Below are positions 14,057 to 22,725 of a stretch of DNA of 23,838 nt, piece by piece. Position 1 is the first letter of the stretch. Every line of letters begins with the position of its first letter. This DNA is from UBA1081 sp964613045. GTDB lineage: Bacteria > Bacillota > Clostridia > Oscillospirales > Acutalibacteraceae. The stretch is taken from assembly GCA_964613045.1 (NCBI GenBank), contig CAZTFS010000025.1:1-23838 (forward strand). The letters are read 5' to 3'. Under the pieces are notes generated by a model. It worked only from the letters and a program-made list of their open reading frames with translations. It was not told the origin of the DNA and did not search any database. A program made the translations under genes and the position numbers.

Positions 14057-15431
14057 ATTTAAGGACATCTTCAAAATTTGAATCTTCGGAATAATTCCGC
14101 TCCTTGATCTCCCTTAAACGCTTTCTCGTTTCCTTCTGCTTCTGTTTATATCTGTTATAAATAACAGCCATGTAAACAAGAACGCCAACGAGCACCACAG
14201 CGGCAATTATCAGAAACACAGGTGAAGTCACAACAGTTTTTATTATATATCCTGCAAACAAAATGGGGCTTCTGTCAATATCCTCGCCTGCAACAAGATC
14301 AACACTTGCTATAATATTATCCGCATATCGTATTTTGACCGTTCCGAGAACATCGCCTTTTTTCACAGGTGCAGTTACGTTTTCCTTCGTTTCATAAACA
14401 AATTCAAGGCTCGATTCGTCAACAGAGCTTAAAAGCAGAGCCTGCAACTGAGTCTCAGGCACAAGACGGACATGATCGGACTGAGTAGACATCGAAACAT
14501 CAACCGTTGTGATAATATCGGTCGTTTCTGCGATAGTCGTCATCTTAAGATTTGAAAAAGCCCAGCGAAGCATTCTTCTTGCTTCATAGAGAGCAGTATT
14601 ATCTGAATATCCGCAACCGTCTATACATTCATTCGGACATCCGAGAACAATAGCAATATATGAATACGCATCCTTGGTTGCAACAACTGAAGCACAACGC
14701 TGTGCTTCGTCTGTCTGTCCCGTTTTGAAGCCTTTTGCATAGTCATAAAAATATCTTGTTCCCTGCTCCACTATATCACAGCGGTTATTGAGTTTACGCT
14801 CCTCAGACATGTTGGTTGCAGGAACGGTATAGCTGACCGTCTGAGCCATTGTTGAAAGGACAGAATTTGTCATTGCGTATTTCGTTATAAGATACATATC
14901 ATAGGCACTCGTATATTCGCCTTCCTCATCAAGACCGTGAGCATTTGTAAAGTTTGTATTTGAGCACCCTATATTTTTCGCAAACTCGTTCATCATGTCA
15001 ACAAAATTATCAATTGAACCGCCGATATGTTCAGCAAGGACATTTGATGCATCGTTGGAGTTTTCCAGCATAATACAATAAAGCAGATCACGAACCGATA
15101 TCTCTTCACCGTTCTGAAGCTCGCTTGAGGCACTGTATATTCCTTTCAGCGGTGCCAAGGCTGATTCGGTAACAGTAATAACTTCATCAAGGTCTTCACA
15201 GTTATCAACTACAACAGAAGCCGTTGCGATCTTGACAAGAGATGCACATTTAAGCTGTTCATTTTCATTCTGAGCGAAAACAATAGTATCTGTATCGGTA
15301 TTTACCAGAAGATACGCCGTTGAACGCATATCCTCAAGATGATTATTATAATAAGCCGCACGGGTCGATACCGAAAAACACGGCAAAAATGCAAGTATAA
15401 AAATAATTGTAAAAATTATTGATTTTTTCAT
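14055..15431 (-). CDS. D-alanyl-D-alanine carboxypeptidase (peptidase S11, PBP5-like)
   Basis: 458 residues from ATG 15431, placed by GGTGGG just upstream; an in-frame ATG 13 codons earlier precedes that site. A signal peptide (MKKSIIFTIIFILAFLPCF) is followed by the peptidase domain with catalytic SxxK as S64-L-V-K67 and KTG within KGFKTGQTDEA. The second motif, normally S-x-N, reads N124-S-N126 (LENSNDAS), so its first residue appears changed. A PBP5-type C-terminal beta domain (about 300-380), a membrane helix (VFLIIAAVVLVGVLVYMAVI, about 410-430) and a basic tail (RYKQKQKETRKRLREIKERN) follow. The enzyme trims the last D-Ala from peptidoglycan side chains outside the membrane. A real transmembrane anchor is used here instead of the amphipathic tail of E. 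coli PBP5. Divergent from the metallophosphoesterase. Confidence 0.9.
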   Translation of the reverse strand: MKKSIIFTIIFILAFLPCFSVSTRAAYYNNHLEDMRSTAYLLVNTDTDTIVFAQNENEQLKCASLVKIATASVVVDNCEDLDEVITVTESALAPLKGIYSASSELQNGEEISVRDLLYCIMLENSNDASNVLAEHIGGSIDNFVDMMNEFAKNIGCSNTNFTNAHGLDEEGEYTSAYDMYLITKYAMTNSVLSTMAQTVSYTVPATNMSEERKLNNRCDIVEQGTRYFYDYAKGFKTGQTDEAQRCASVVATKDAYSYIAIVLGCPNECIDGCGYSDNTALYEARRMLRWAFSNLKMTTIAETTDIITTVDVSMSTQSDHVRLVPETQLQALLLSSVDESSLEFVYETKENVTAPVKKGDVLGTVKIRYADNIIASVDLVAGEDIDRSPILFAGYIIKTVVTSPVFLIIAAVVLVGVLVYMAVIYNRYKQKQKETRKRLREIKERNYSEDSNFEDVLK

Positions 15432-15461
15432 AGACACACCCACCATAATAGTGCTATAATA

Positions 15462-15490
15462 AGTATACAATTATTTTATATAAAAGTAAA
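15462..15490 (-). promoter_or_regulatory. Promoter of the carboxypeptidase gene
   Basis: On the minus strand: TTTACT (15485-15490), 17 bases, TATACT (15462-15467), 30 bases before the chosen ATG. This agrees with that start and not with the ATG at 15470, which would lie ahead of any transcript start. Confidence 0.65.
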
Positions 15491-15527
15491 GATGAAAATT
15501 TTATTTTACAGAATTGGAGAACTATCA

Positions 15528-16217
15528 ATGGTATATATAACAGGTGATATTCACGGCGATCCGTCACGTCTCTCCCCCGAAGCTCTTAAATTCATGAAGC
15601 TCCACGATACGCTTATAGTTTGCGGTGATTTCGGTTTTATATGGGATGATTCAAAAAACGAGGATAAGATACTCAGAAGTCTCGGAAAGAGAAAATATAA
15701 CATCTGCTTTATAGACGGAACACACGAAAATTTTAATATCCTCAATAAATTCCCCGCAACAGACTGGTGCGGCGGCAAAGCACGTAACATCTGCGGAAAT
15801 CTTTACCATTTAATGAGAGGTCAGATATATACCATAGAAAGCATGAAAGTATTCACAATGGGCGGCGGAGAATCTCCCGAAGCTGAGTTGCGTTTTTCAG
15901 ACGATGATTCTCAGCGTCTTGAAATACCGACAAAAGACGAGCTTCTTTCTGCAATAAACCGTCTTGAAAGCGTTGATTACGATGTGGATCTTATCGTAAC
16001 CCACGAGCCACCCTCAAAAACAAGAGAATTCCTGCTAATGCAAAAGAATGAGCAGTTTTCGGTATCGGCTCTGAATGCGTTTTTTGACGAGCTTGCCGTT
16101 CAGTGCAAATACAAGAAGTGGTACTTCGGAAGTATGCACACGGACAAATTCATTTCAAACAATCAGATAGCTGTTTTCCGCAACGTTCTTAATGCAAAAA
16201 CAGGAATGAAGGTTTAA
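15528..16217 (+). CDS. Calcineurin-like metallophosphoesterase
   Basis: 229 residues from ATG 15528, with GGAGA at 15516-15520 (7-base gap). An earlier in-frame ATG at 15492 has no ribosome site. The motifs occur in order: TGDIHGD (D-x-H), VCGDFGFIWD (G-D), DGTHENF (the family's G-N-H-E as G-T-H-E-N), VTHEPP (second His) and FGSMHTD (usually G-H-x-H, here G-S-x-H). It binds two metals and cleaves phosphomonoesters or diesters. The substrate is not predictable. Cytoplasmic, no signal peptide. The change of the penultimate metal His to Ser is seen here and may alter activity, unless this clade uses another ligand. Its TAA overlaps the stop of the convergent alcohol dehydrogenase gene. Confidence 0.88.
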   Translation: MVYITGDIHGDPSRLSPEALKFMKLHDTLIVCGDFGFIWDDSKNEDKILRSLGKRKYNICFIDGTHENFNILNKFPATDWCGGKARNICGNLYHLMRGQIYTIESMKVFTMGGGESPEAELRFSDDDSQRLEIPTKDELLSAINRLESVDYDVDLIVTHEPPSKTREFLLMQKNEQFSVSALNAFFDELAVQCKYKKWYFGSMHTDKFISNNQIAVFRNVLNAKTGMKV

Positions 16218-17323
16218 TCCGTATATCTCTTTAATATTTCCACAGCCGTCTTCGAGGTAAATTCACCCGGAGTACGGCTGAAATTTTTTTGCGGATCAGT
16301 CCAGCGGTGAGAATATCTCTCCATCTGCTCCTGTGAAACCCTGATATTGATATCTGCAAGTGTATTTATAACATCAACAAGTGTATCGATATCCGTATTC
16401 ATGATTTTGCACATTTTTGCCGTCTTTTCAGCCATGTGTTCAGCAGAAACAAGCAGAAGATCGGACGTAAATGCCGCACAGGCTCTTCCGTGAGGTATAT
16501 TGAAGTCTTCCGTAAGAATATATCCCATGGTATGAGGGAAGCAAGTACCTGTTATATTAAGACAAAGACCTGCAAAAAGTGAAGCTTCATACAGCGTCTG
16601 ACGCATTTTATCATCGGGTAACGACTTGTTGTTACAGAAAAACAAAAGGGGCTCACTGAGCAGTTCAAAGGCTTTTTCAGCATAAACATCGGACAGATCA
16701 TTTGCCATTGACGTAAAATATGACTCGGTTGCATGAGCAAAAGCATCAAGTGCCGTGGAGACAGTTACCGAGTAAGGCATCGAACAGGTATATTTATAAT
16801 CGCAGAATGACACACGGGCATAACAATCGGGACCCGTAATACTCTTTTTCATACCGTTTTCGCTGTTTGTCAGCACCGAAACACCTGTTACTTCACTGCC
16901 TGTTCCCGAGGTTGTTCCCACAAGAACAAGCGGCAGGGGTTTGTTTTTATAATTCATGCCGTAAATGTCAACAGGCTGTAATTCGGGATTTGTTGCAAAT
17001 ATCGCAACAGCCTTTGAGGCATCAAGGGGTGAACCGCCACCGATACCGACAATAAAATCAGCACCTGTTTCCCTTGCGAGCTGACCTGCACGATGACAGT
17101 CAGCAGTATAGGGATTCTGTGTAATACCGTCAAAAACAGTATATTTGATATTATTTTCCGTCAAAGCTTTTTCCGTTTCGGCTAAAGCTCCGCATTTTTT
17201 AGCGGAATTGCCGCCTGTTACGATAAGACAACGATTGCCGAAAGATGCAAAAACATTACTGTTTTTCAATATACAGTCTTTTCCGCTGATTATCTTAACC
17301 GGCATATAGGAATTCATATTCAT
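16214..17323 (-). CDS. Iron-containing alcohol dehydrogenase
   Basis: 369 residues from ATG 17323. The upstream in-frame ATG at 17335 is fused to the AAAGGA ribosome site, so 17323 (MNMNSYMPVKI) fits better. Family signatures are clear: FIVGIGGGSPLDASKAVAIF (NAD(P) binding G-G-G-S-x-x-D), VGTTSGTGSEVTGVSVLTN, ALDAFAHATESYF (first metal His) and CFPHTMGYILTEDFNIPHGRACA (further metal His residues). This group III enzyme interconverts alcohols and aldehydes or ketones with Fe2+ or Zn2+; which substrate is unknown. A terminator-like hairpin separates it from serA upstream, and I see no promoter of its own, so it may be expressed by read-through. Tail-to-tail overlap with the metallophosphoesterase gene. 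Confidence 0.9.
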   Translation of the reverse strand: MNMNSYMPVKIISGKDCILKNSNVFASFGNRCLIVTGGNSAKKCGALAETEKALTENNIKYTVFDGITQNPYTADCHRAGQLARETGADFIVGIGGGSPLDASKAVAIFATNPELQPVDIYGMNYKNKPLPLVLVGTTSGTGSEVTGVSVLTNSENGMKKSITGPDCYARVSFCDYKYTCSMPYSVTVSTALDAFAHATESYFTSMANDLSDVYAEKAFELLSEPLLFFCNNKSLPDDKMRQTLYEASLFAGLCLNITGTCFPHTMGYILTEDFNIPHGRACAAFTSDLLLVSAEHMAEKTAKMCKIMNTDIDTLVDVINTLADINIRVSQEQMERYSHRWTDPQKNFSRTPGEFTSKTAVEILKRYTD

Positions 17324-17340
17324 ATTTATTAACATCCTTT

Positions 17341-17372
17341 AAGAAAAGAAGACCGAAAATTCTCCGGTCTTC
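17341..17372 (-). terminator. Terminator after serA
   Basis: On the minus strand GAAGACCG (17365-17372) pairs with CGGTCTTC (17348-17355), followed by TTTTCTT. It lies between serA and the alcohol dehydrogenase gene. Confidence 0.75.
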
Positions 17373-17391
17373 ATGTAAATTCAAGATATGA

Positions 17392-18549
17392 TCAACCAAT
17401 AACTCTTACGGAAACAACACCGTCAACAGCCTTGACTGCAGCAACTGCATCAGCAGTAATATCAGCGGCATCGACAATTACATAACCTGTGTCTTTTCTG
17501 ACAGATGCAGTAGAATCATCAGCCGAGATTCCTGCTTTTGCAAGAGCAGCAAAGACAGCTTCACTTACATCGCCCTTTGTGATAACGGTAAGACGCTTAT
17601 TGCCCTGAGCAAGCTCCTTGGAAACGCAGGGAAGGTTTACGGAATTGACAACATTACCTTTTTCAAGATACTCAGCAATCTGATTGACAGCCATAACTGC
17701 ACAATTCTCCTCTGATTCGGGAGTTGAAGCACCAAGATGAGGAAGAGCAATAACGCCGTCAAGACCAAGCTGTGCATCTGTGGGGAAATCTGTTGCGTAA
17801 GCCGCACATTTACCGCTTTCGATAGCTTCAACGATTGCTGCGTCATCAACAAGACCGCCTCGGGCAAAGTTAAGCACACGCACACCGTCTTTTGCCATTG
17901 CAAGAGTATCCTTATTTACAATATTCTTTGTGGAATCGGTAAGAGGAGCATGCACGGAAATATAATCGGAAGAAGTGAAGATCTCCTCAACCTTTGAAGT
18001 AATAATGATTGATTTATCGAGCATTGACGCCGCTTTATCGGAAAGATAAGGATCGTAACCGATAACCTTCATACCGAGAGCTACAGCTGCATTACAAACT
18101 TTAATACCTATTGCACCAAGACCGATAACGCCGAGAGTTTTACCCATGATCTCGGGGCCTGCAAAGTTTGACTTGCCCTTTTCGATCTTTTTACTTATCT
18201 CGTCCTCACCCTTGAGAGTCTTGCACCAATCAATAGCAGGTGCGATTCTTCTTGATGCAAGAAGAAGACCGCAGATAACAAGCTCTTTTACAGCGTTTGC
18301 ATTAGCACCGGGTGTATTGAAAACACAAATACCCTTTTCTGTGCAAGCATCAACAGGGATATTATTATATCCTGCACCTGCTCTTGCAATTGCGAGAACA
18401 GATTCGGGAATTTCCATATCGTGCATTGAAGCTGAACGGACGATAACTGCATCGGGTGCAGAAAAATCATCAGCACATGCGTACTTTGCAGAGTCAAAAT
18501 TGGAAAGACCTGTTTTTGATATCTTATTAAGTGTAAGAATGTTATACAT
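17392..18549 (-). CDS. serA: D-3-phosphoglycerate dehydrogenase
   Basis: 385 residues. The first step of serine synthesis: oxidation of 3-phosphoglycerate to 3-phosphohydroxypyruvate with NAD. The NAD-binding motif is GVIGLGAIGIKV (G-x-G-x-x-G). An Arg-containing NFARGGLVDD and a catalytic-His segment ALPHLGAST mark the D-2-hydroxyacid dehydrogenase fold, and GAGYNNIPVDACTEKGI is typical of SerA. The last 70 residues (after NKRLTVITKGDVSEAVFAAL) form a short ACT-like domain. At 385 residues it is the compact form lacking the intervening domain of the 525-residue type. It starts two bases after the serC stop, so the two are co-transcribed. Serine feedback through the ACT domain is plausible, not shown. 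Confidence 0.93.
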   Translation of the reverse strand: MYNILTLNKISKTGLSNFDSAKYACADDFSAPDAVIVRSASMHDMEIPESVLAIARAGAGYNNIPVDACTEKGICVFNTPGANANAVKELVICGLLLASRRIAPAIDWCKTLKGEDEISKKIEKGKSNFAGPEIMGKTLGVIGLGAIGIKVCNAAVALGMKVIGYDPYLSDKAASMLDKSIIITSKVEEIFTSSDYISVHAPLTDSTKNIVNKDTLAMAKDGVRVLNFARGGLVDDAAIVEAIESGKCAAYATDFPTDAQLGLDGVIALPHLGASTPESEENCAVMAVNQIAEYLEKGNVVNSVNLPCVSKELAQGNKRLTVITKGDVSEAVFAALAKAGISADDSTASVRKDTGYVIVDAADITADAVAAVKAVDGVVSVRVIG

Positions 18550-18551
18550 GA

Positions 18552-19634
18552 TTAAGAATTCTCCTCTTCAAACTTAGCCATGAAAGCAACAAGCTTTTCT
18601 ACACCTTCAACGGGCATTGCATTATAGATAGATGCTCTCATGCCGCCCACTGAACGGTGACCTTTAAGGTTGATAAAGCCGTTATCTGCTGCTTCCTTGA
18701 TGAACTTTGCGTTAAGCTCTTCACTGTCTGTAACGAAAGGAACATTCATAAGAGAACGGTCCTCGGCAACAACAGTACCCTTGAACATCTTTGAAGAATC
18801 AAGGAAATCATAAAGGATCTTTGCCTTTTTCTCGTTTCTCTCCTTCATTGCGGAAAGACCGCCAAGCTCCTTGATCCATTCAAGAACAAGCTTTGTGATA
18901 TAGATGTTCCAGCAAGGAGGTGTATTGTAGAGAGAATCTGCATCAGCCTGAACTTTGTAGTCAAGCATTGTGGGAGTGATGTCTCTTGCATTGCCGAGCA
19001 TATCCTCACGGATGATACAGATAGTTACGCCTGCGGGAGCTACATTCTTCTGTGCACCGCCGTAAACAACTGCAAACTTTGATACATCAAGAGGTTCTGA
19101 AAGGAAGCATGATGAAACATCAGCGATAAGGGGAACATCACCTGTATCGGGAAGCTCATGATAAACAGTACCGTAAATAGTATTGTTCATGCAGATATAA
19201 ACATAGTCTGCTTCGGGGTCAAAGTCAGCCTTTGTTGTCTTGGGAATGTAAGAGAAAGTTTTGTCCGCAGATGAAGCGACAGCTCTTGCCTCACCGTATT
19301 TCTTAGCCTCAGCGAGAGCCTTCTTAGCCCACTGACCTGTTACGATATAGTCAGCTTTGCCGCTGCCGTTCATAAAGTTAAGGGGAATTGCCGCAAACTG
19401 TGTTGATGCACCGCCCTGAAGGAAAAGAACTTTATAATTCTCAGGAATATTCATTATTTCTCTGAAAAGTTTTTCTGTATCCTTGATTATACCGTCAAAA
19501 ACCTTTGAACGATGGGACATCTCCATAACTGACTGTCCGCTTCCCTGATAATCAAGCATTTCTTCCGCTGCTTTTTTAAGGACAGACTCAGGAAGCATTG
19601 AAGGGCCTGCCGAAAAGTTATATACTCTTGCCAT
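18552..19634 (-). CDS. serC: Phosphoserine aminotransferase
   Basis: 360 residues, full length for SerC, with GGAGG upstream of ATG 19634. It transfers the amino group of glutamate to 3-phosphohydroxypyruvate, giving phosphoserine, the second step of serine synthesis, using PLP. It opens with the classic FSAGPSMLPESVL. YQGSGQSVMEMSHRS (substrate-binding), FLQGGASTQFAAIPLN, the PLP-lysine segment VYGGAQKNVAPAGVT and the C-terminal GHRSVGGMRASIYNA are all standard. It is the first gene of the serC-serA operon, with a promoter about 60 bases upstream. Phosphoserine phosphatase, the third step, is not in this window. Confidence 0.95.
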   Translation of the reverse strand: MARVYNFSAGPSMLPESVLKKAAEEMLDYQGSGQSVMEMSHRSKVFDGIIKDTEKLFREIMNIPENYKVLFLQGGASTQFAAIPLNFMNGSGKADYIVTGQWAKKALAEAKKYGEARAVASSADKTFSYIPKTTKADFDPEADYVYICMNNTIYGTVYHELPDTGDVPLIADVSSCFLSEPLDVSKFAVVYGGAQKNVAPAGVTICIIREDMLGNARDITPTMLDYKVQADADSLYNTPPCWNIYITKLVLEWIKELGGLSAMKERNEKKAKILYDFLDSSKMFKGTVVAEDRSLMNVPFVTDSEELNAKFIKEAADNGFINLKGHRSVGGMRASIYNAMPVEGVEKLVAFMAKFEEENS

Positions 19635-19691
19635 GTTAAGATCCTCCGTATGTTAAAATTTTCACAAACATTTTGCAAATGTACATACTAC

Positions 19692-19720
19692 AGTATAGCA
19701 AACAATTCCGAAAATAGCAA
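19692..19720 (-). promoter_or_regulatory. Promoter of the serC-serA operon
   Basis: On the minus strand: TTGCTA (19715-19720), 17 bases, TATACT (19692-19697). The leader of about 50 bases is too short for a T-box, so I see no tRNA-sensing control. Confidence 0.65.
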
Positions 19721-19740
19721 CACTAAATTAACAATTTAAC

Positions 19741-19779
19741 AAAAAAAATTATTATCCCGAAGAGAAATCGGGATAATAA
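19741..19779 (-). terminator. Terminator of the sigma/anti-sigma operon
   Basis: TTATTATCCCGA and TCGGGATAATAA form a perfect 12-bp stem (19749-19760 with 19768-19779) around a 7-base loop. On the minus strand it is followed by eight T. Confidence 0.9.
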
Positions 19780-19794
19780 GTAATTCAAACCATA

Positions 19795-20439
19795 CTAATT
19801 AACGTTATAAGCAATTTCAAGCAGCTCCTCATCTGACAGATCACATATCGGACTGTATATCCAATACACATAAGTTTCATTATTCCAGACAACTGATTTA
19901 TATGTTCCGCCAACAAATACTACATATTCATACGCACCTTTTTTTACGGTGTAATATCTGTCTGCATCCCGTTTGTATCCGAAGCTTATCTCTTCAGATG
20001 AAACTTTTTTTATAACAGTCAGACAGCTCAGCTCATCACCGCCTACGGAAAACGTCTTTGAAGATGCATAATCATCAATATTTTCTTCCGACAACTCATA
20101 TTTATCGGGAATGTAACCTACCGTGACTTTTTCTTTCAGTACTCCGTCGTAAGGATCGTCAACAGTATAGACCAGTCTGCCGTATACACTTGTTACGGTG
20201 TATTCATTGACACCGGTATCACCGTAAACACCTATAATTGCAAGTAAGACAGTCAGAACGGCGGCAACAGCGACACGGACAACTGTTTTCACCGCAAACT
20301 TCTTTTTCTTTGCAGTGATGAATATTTTCTGCATCTCTTTTTCGTGTTCCGGAGAAAATTCAGCCTCGGGTATATCATCGGGAACAGAATCCATCCATTT
20401 TTCCATTGACTTGCCTGCCGCATTTTTAAGATTATTCAT
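19795..20439 (-). CDS. Putative membrane anti-sigma factor with DUF4367-like domain
   Basis: 214 residues. A short cytoplasmic N-terminus (1-50: PDDIPEAEFSPEHEKEMQKI, then AKKKKFAVK) precedes one membrane segment (about 53-73, VRVAVAAVLTVLLAIIGVYG). The extracytoplasmic part (about 90-214) is a DUF4367-like domain: VTVGYIPDKYELSEEN, then repeated beta strands, and the typical end VVWNNETYVYWIYSPICDLS followed by a helix with EELLEIAYNV. Proteins with this layout lie directly after ECF sigma genes in many clostridia, where the N-terminus is thought to hold the sigma factor and the outer domain to sense envelope stress. The gene begins 12 bases after the sigma gene. The anti-sigma role is inferred from topology and position; no canonical zinc anti-sigma motif (HxxxCxxC) is present. 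Confidence 0.8.
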   Translation of the reverse strand: MNNLKNAAGKSMEKWMDSVPDDIPEAEFSPEHEKEMQKIFITAKKKKFAVKTVVRVAVAAVLTVLLAIIGVYGDTGVNEYTVTSVYGRLVYTVDDPYDGVLKEKVTVGYIPDKYELSEENIDDYASSKTFSVGGDELSCLTVIKKVSSEEISFGYKRDADRYYTVKKGAYEYVVFVGGTYKSVVWNNETYVYWIYSPICDLSDEELLEIAYNVN

Positions 20440-20451
20440 GATCTCACTCTC

Positions 20452-20934
20452 CTACCTTAAAATTTTACGAAGCTCAGATAATGCATTCTGCAACCGTTTT
20501 CGTACAAGAGCATCGGAAATACAGTAAATTTTACCTATCTCTTTACTTGTCAGACCGTGGTAATATTTTAAAATTATGATATTCTTCTTTTCATCGTCAA
20601 GCTTATCAATGGCACAGCTCAATTCAACGGAATCATAAGCATCAAGTGCCGATTCATCGGCACTGATATCCGAGCTGCCCAAATCATTGACAAATGAAAC
20701 CATACGGAATTTTTCTTTCCGGTACATGCTGATAGCCTTACCCTGTGCCACGGCTGCTATGTAATTTTTCGTACTCACCGAGTCTGCATCGTCTATTTTG
20801 TCAAGATTATACATCAAAAAGACAAAAGTATCCTGAACACAATCCTCAGCCCGCTGAGAATCATGCACTTTTTGCATTGCTATCCAATGCACGAGATTTT
20901 TGTATTTATGATACAGATATTCGAATTTATCCAT
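20452..20934 (-). CDS. ECF-type RNA polymerase sigma factor
   Basis: About 160 residues. Region 2 reads FEYLYHKYKNLVHWIAMQKV, followed by RAEDCVQDTFVFLMYNLDKI (core binding and -10 recognition). Region 4 has IDKLDDEKKNIIILKYYHGL followed by TSKEIGKIYCISDALVRKRL, the helix-turn-helix that reads the -35. I place the start at ATG 20934 (MDKFEYLYHKY). The in-frame ATG at 20961 sits only two bases from a TATAAT (minus strand, 20964-20969) and would be upstream of the transcript start if that is the -10. The chosen start has only GGTG as a ribosome site, so this is not certain. With the following gene it forms a sigma/anti-sigma pair. Confidence 0.88.
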   Translation of the reverse strand: MDKFEYLYHKYKNLVHWIAMQKVHDSQRAEDCVQDTFVFLMYNLDKIDDADSVSTKNYIAAVAQGKAISMYRKEKFRMVSFVNDLGSSDISADESALDAYDSVELSCAIDKLDDEKKNIIILKYYHGLTSKEIGKIYCISDALVRKRLQNALSELRKILR

Positions 20935-20963
20935 AGCAGCACCGCTTTTATTGGCTTTCATTA

Positions 20964-20969
20964 ATTATA
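20964..20969 (-). promoter_or_regulatory. Possible -10 of the sigma-factor gene
   Basis: TATAAT on the minus strand, 29 bases before ATG 20934. A weak -35-like TCACAA lies about 18 bases further upstream, overlapping the tail of the glpK terminator. ECF operons are often autoregulated from a different motif, so this is tentative. Confidence 0.35.
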
Positions 20970-20992
20970 TCGCATGAGAAATGAGTTTTGTG

Positions 20993-21024
20993 AAAAAAAA
21001 TCAGACATATTTCTATGCCTGATT
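20993..21024 (-). terminator. Terminator after glpK
   Basis: On the minus strand AATCAGGCATA (21014-21024) pairs with TATGTCTGATT (20999-21009), with one G-U pair, around GAAA (21010-21013), followed by eight T. Confidence 0.88.
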
Positions 21025-21038
21025 CGGTAAATTATTGA

Positions 21039-22556
21039 TTATTCCTCCGCCCACTTCATGGAACGTTCAACTGCACGCTTCCAGCCTGCATAAATGGCGT
21101 CTCTTTCCTCTTTACGAAGCTGAGGAACAAATTCACGGGAAACTTCACGGATACCTTCTATCTCGGCTCTGCTTGACCAGAAACCGACTGCAAGACCTGC
21201 ACAGTATGCCGCACCCAGTGCCGTTGTTTCAACGACTTTGGGGCGGTTGACCGTAGTTTCGATCATATTAGCCTGTATCTGCATCATTATATTACTTACA
21301 CTTGCACCGCCGTCAACACGAAGCTCGGTAAGCTCCATATCAGCATCAGCCTTCATCGCTTCGAGCAGATCAGTCATCTGAAAAGCAATACTTTCAAGAA
21401 CTGCTCTTGCAAAATGCTGCTGATTGACGCCACGTGTAATGCCTACTATCGTACCTCTTGCGTACATATCCCAGTAGGGAGCTCCCAGACCTGTAAATGC
21501 AGGCACAAAATATACACCGTTTGCATCGGGAACACTTTCCGCAAGCCTGTCACATTCAGAAGCTGTCTTTATCATCTTAAGCTCGTCACGAAGCCACTGA
21601 ATAACAGAGCCTGCATTGAAAGCCGAGCCTTCAATACAATATTCTACTCTGCCGTCAATACCCCATGCAATGCCCGTAAGCAGATTATTTTCGGATTTGA
21701 CACGTTTGCCGCCTGTATTCATAAGCAGGAAGCAGCCTGTACCGTAGGTATTCTTTGCCTGTCCCGGACGGAAGCAAGCCTGTCCGAACAAAGCCGCCTG
21801 CTGGTCACCGATAGCACCCGAAATGGGTATACCTGCAAGAGATTCAAGACCGGGAATGCCTGTGGCGACTTCGCCGTAGACCTGACTTGAGGGGACAACT
21901 TCGGGAAGTATCTCCATAGGAATGCCGAGACTGTCGCAGACATATTTATCCCAGCAAAGGTTATCAACATCAAAAAGCATTGTTCGCCATGCGTTTGAAT
22001 AATCGGTCACATGTACTTTACCGCCTGTCAATTTCCATATAAGCCATGTTTCAATAGTTCCGAAAAGCAGATTCCCCTGCTTGAGAACTTCCCTTGCCTT
22101 CTCGGAATTATCAAGAATCCATCTTATCTTTGTGGCAGAGAAATAAGCATCAATGACAAGTCCCGTGTGTTCTTTTATGTAATTGCGAAGCTCTTTATTA
22201 TCAATTATACGCTGAGCCATTTCCGCAGTTCTGCGGCACTGCCATACAACAGCATTGTACACAGGCTCACCTGTTGTCTTATCCCAGAGGACTGTTGTTT
22301 CACGCTGATTTGTTATACCGATAGCTGCGATCTCCTTAGCCTCAACACCGCCTTCAATAAGCGTATCGGCAATTGCACGGTACTCACTTCTGAGAATTTC
22401 GTTGGGATCATGCTCAACCCAGCCGGGCTTCGGATAGATCTGAGTAAATTCATACTGAGCCTTGGACTTTATCTGACCCGTTTTATCAAAAAGAATTGCT
22501 CTTGAACTGGTTGTACCCTGATCGAGAGAAAGTATATATTTTTTATCGGAATTCAT
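21039..22556 (-). CDS. glpK: Glycerol kinase
   Basis: 505 residues, full length for GlpK. It phosphorylates glycerol with ATP to glycerol 3-phosphate in the cytoplasm. The FGGY fold is clear: ILSLDQGTTSSRAILFD (phosphate 1 motif), GWVEHDPNEI, GITNQRETTVLWDKTTG with AVVWQCRRTAEM (glycerol-binding), FGTIETWLIWKLTGG, GAIGDQQAALFGQACF, KNTYGTGCFLLMNTG (phosphate 2), FVPAFTGLGAPYWDMYARG and ELRVDGGASVSN (adenosine motif). The ATG 22556 follows GAGGAG. A good promoter lies just upstream and a strong terminator follows, so it is a single-gene unit; no facilitator (glpF) or glpD is adjacent here. It may use glycerol 3-phosphate precursors released by the phosphodiesterase elsewhere in the window. Confidence 0.97.
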   Translation of the reverse strand: MNSDKKYILSLDQGTTSSRAILFDKTGQIKSKAQYEFTQIYPKPGWVEHDPNEILRSEYRAIADTLIEGGVEAKEIAAIGITNQRETTVLWDKTTGEPVYNAVVWQCRRTAEMAQRIIDNKELRNYIKEHTGLVIDAYFSATKIRWILDNSEKAREVLKQGNLLFGTIETWLIWKLTGGKVHVTDYSNAWRTMLFDVDNLCWDKYVCDSLGIPMEILPEVVPSSQVYGEVATGIPGLESLAGIPISGAIGDQQAALFGQACFRPGQAKNTYGTGCFLLMNTGGKRVKSENNLLTGIAWGIDGRVEYCIEGSAFNAGSVIQWLRDELKMIKTASECDRLAESVPDANGVYFVPAFTGLGAPYWDMYARGTIVGITRGVNQQHFARAVLESIAFQMTDLLEAMKADADMELTELRVDGGASVSNIMMQIQANMIETTVNRPKVVETTALGAAYCAGLAVGFWSSRAEIEGIREVSREFVPQLRKEERDAIYAGWKRAVERSMKWAEE

Positions 22557-22589
22557 AAAAATTCACTCCTCGGAATTAATTCTTTATTT

Positions 22590-22618
22590 ATTTTACACTA
22601 ATATAAGAGCGATGTCAA
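22590..22618 (-). promoter_or_regulatory. Promoter of glpK
   Basis: On the minus strand: TTGACA (22613-22618), 17 bases, TAAAAT (22590-22595), 34 bases before the start codon. Confidence 0.8.
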
Positions 22619-22725
22619 GTTGATTAAAATAACGTATAAACGGAAAATCACGTAATCATTCAATTACGATACCGTCAGACTGAATATCCATCACTGCAAC
22701 AAATATGGTTTTGACAGCCGAAAAG

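Noticed and set aside
19635..19691. T-box or serine-responsive leader before serC
   Set aside because: The leader is about 50 bases with no T-box sequence (TGGN'CC) or antiterminator.
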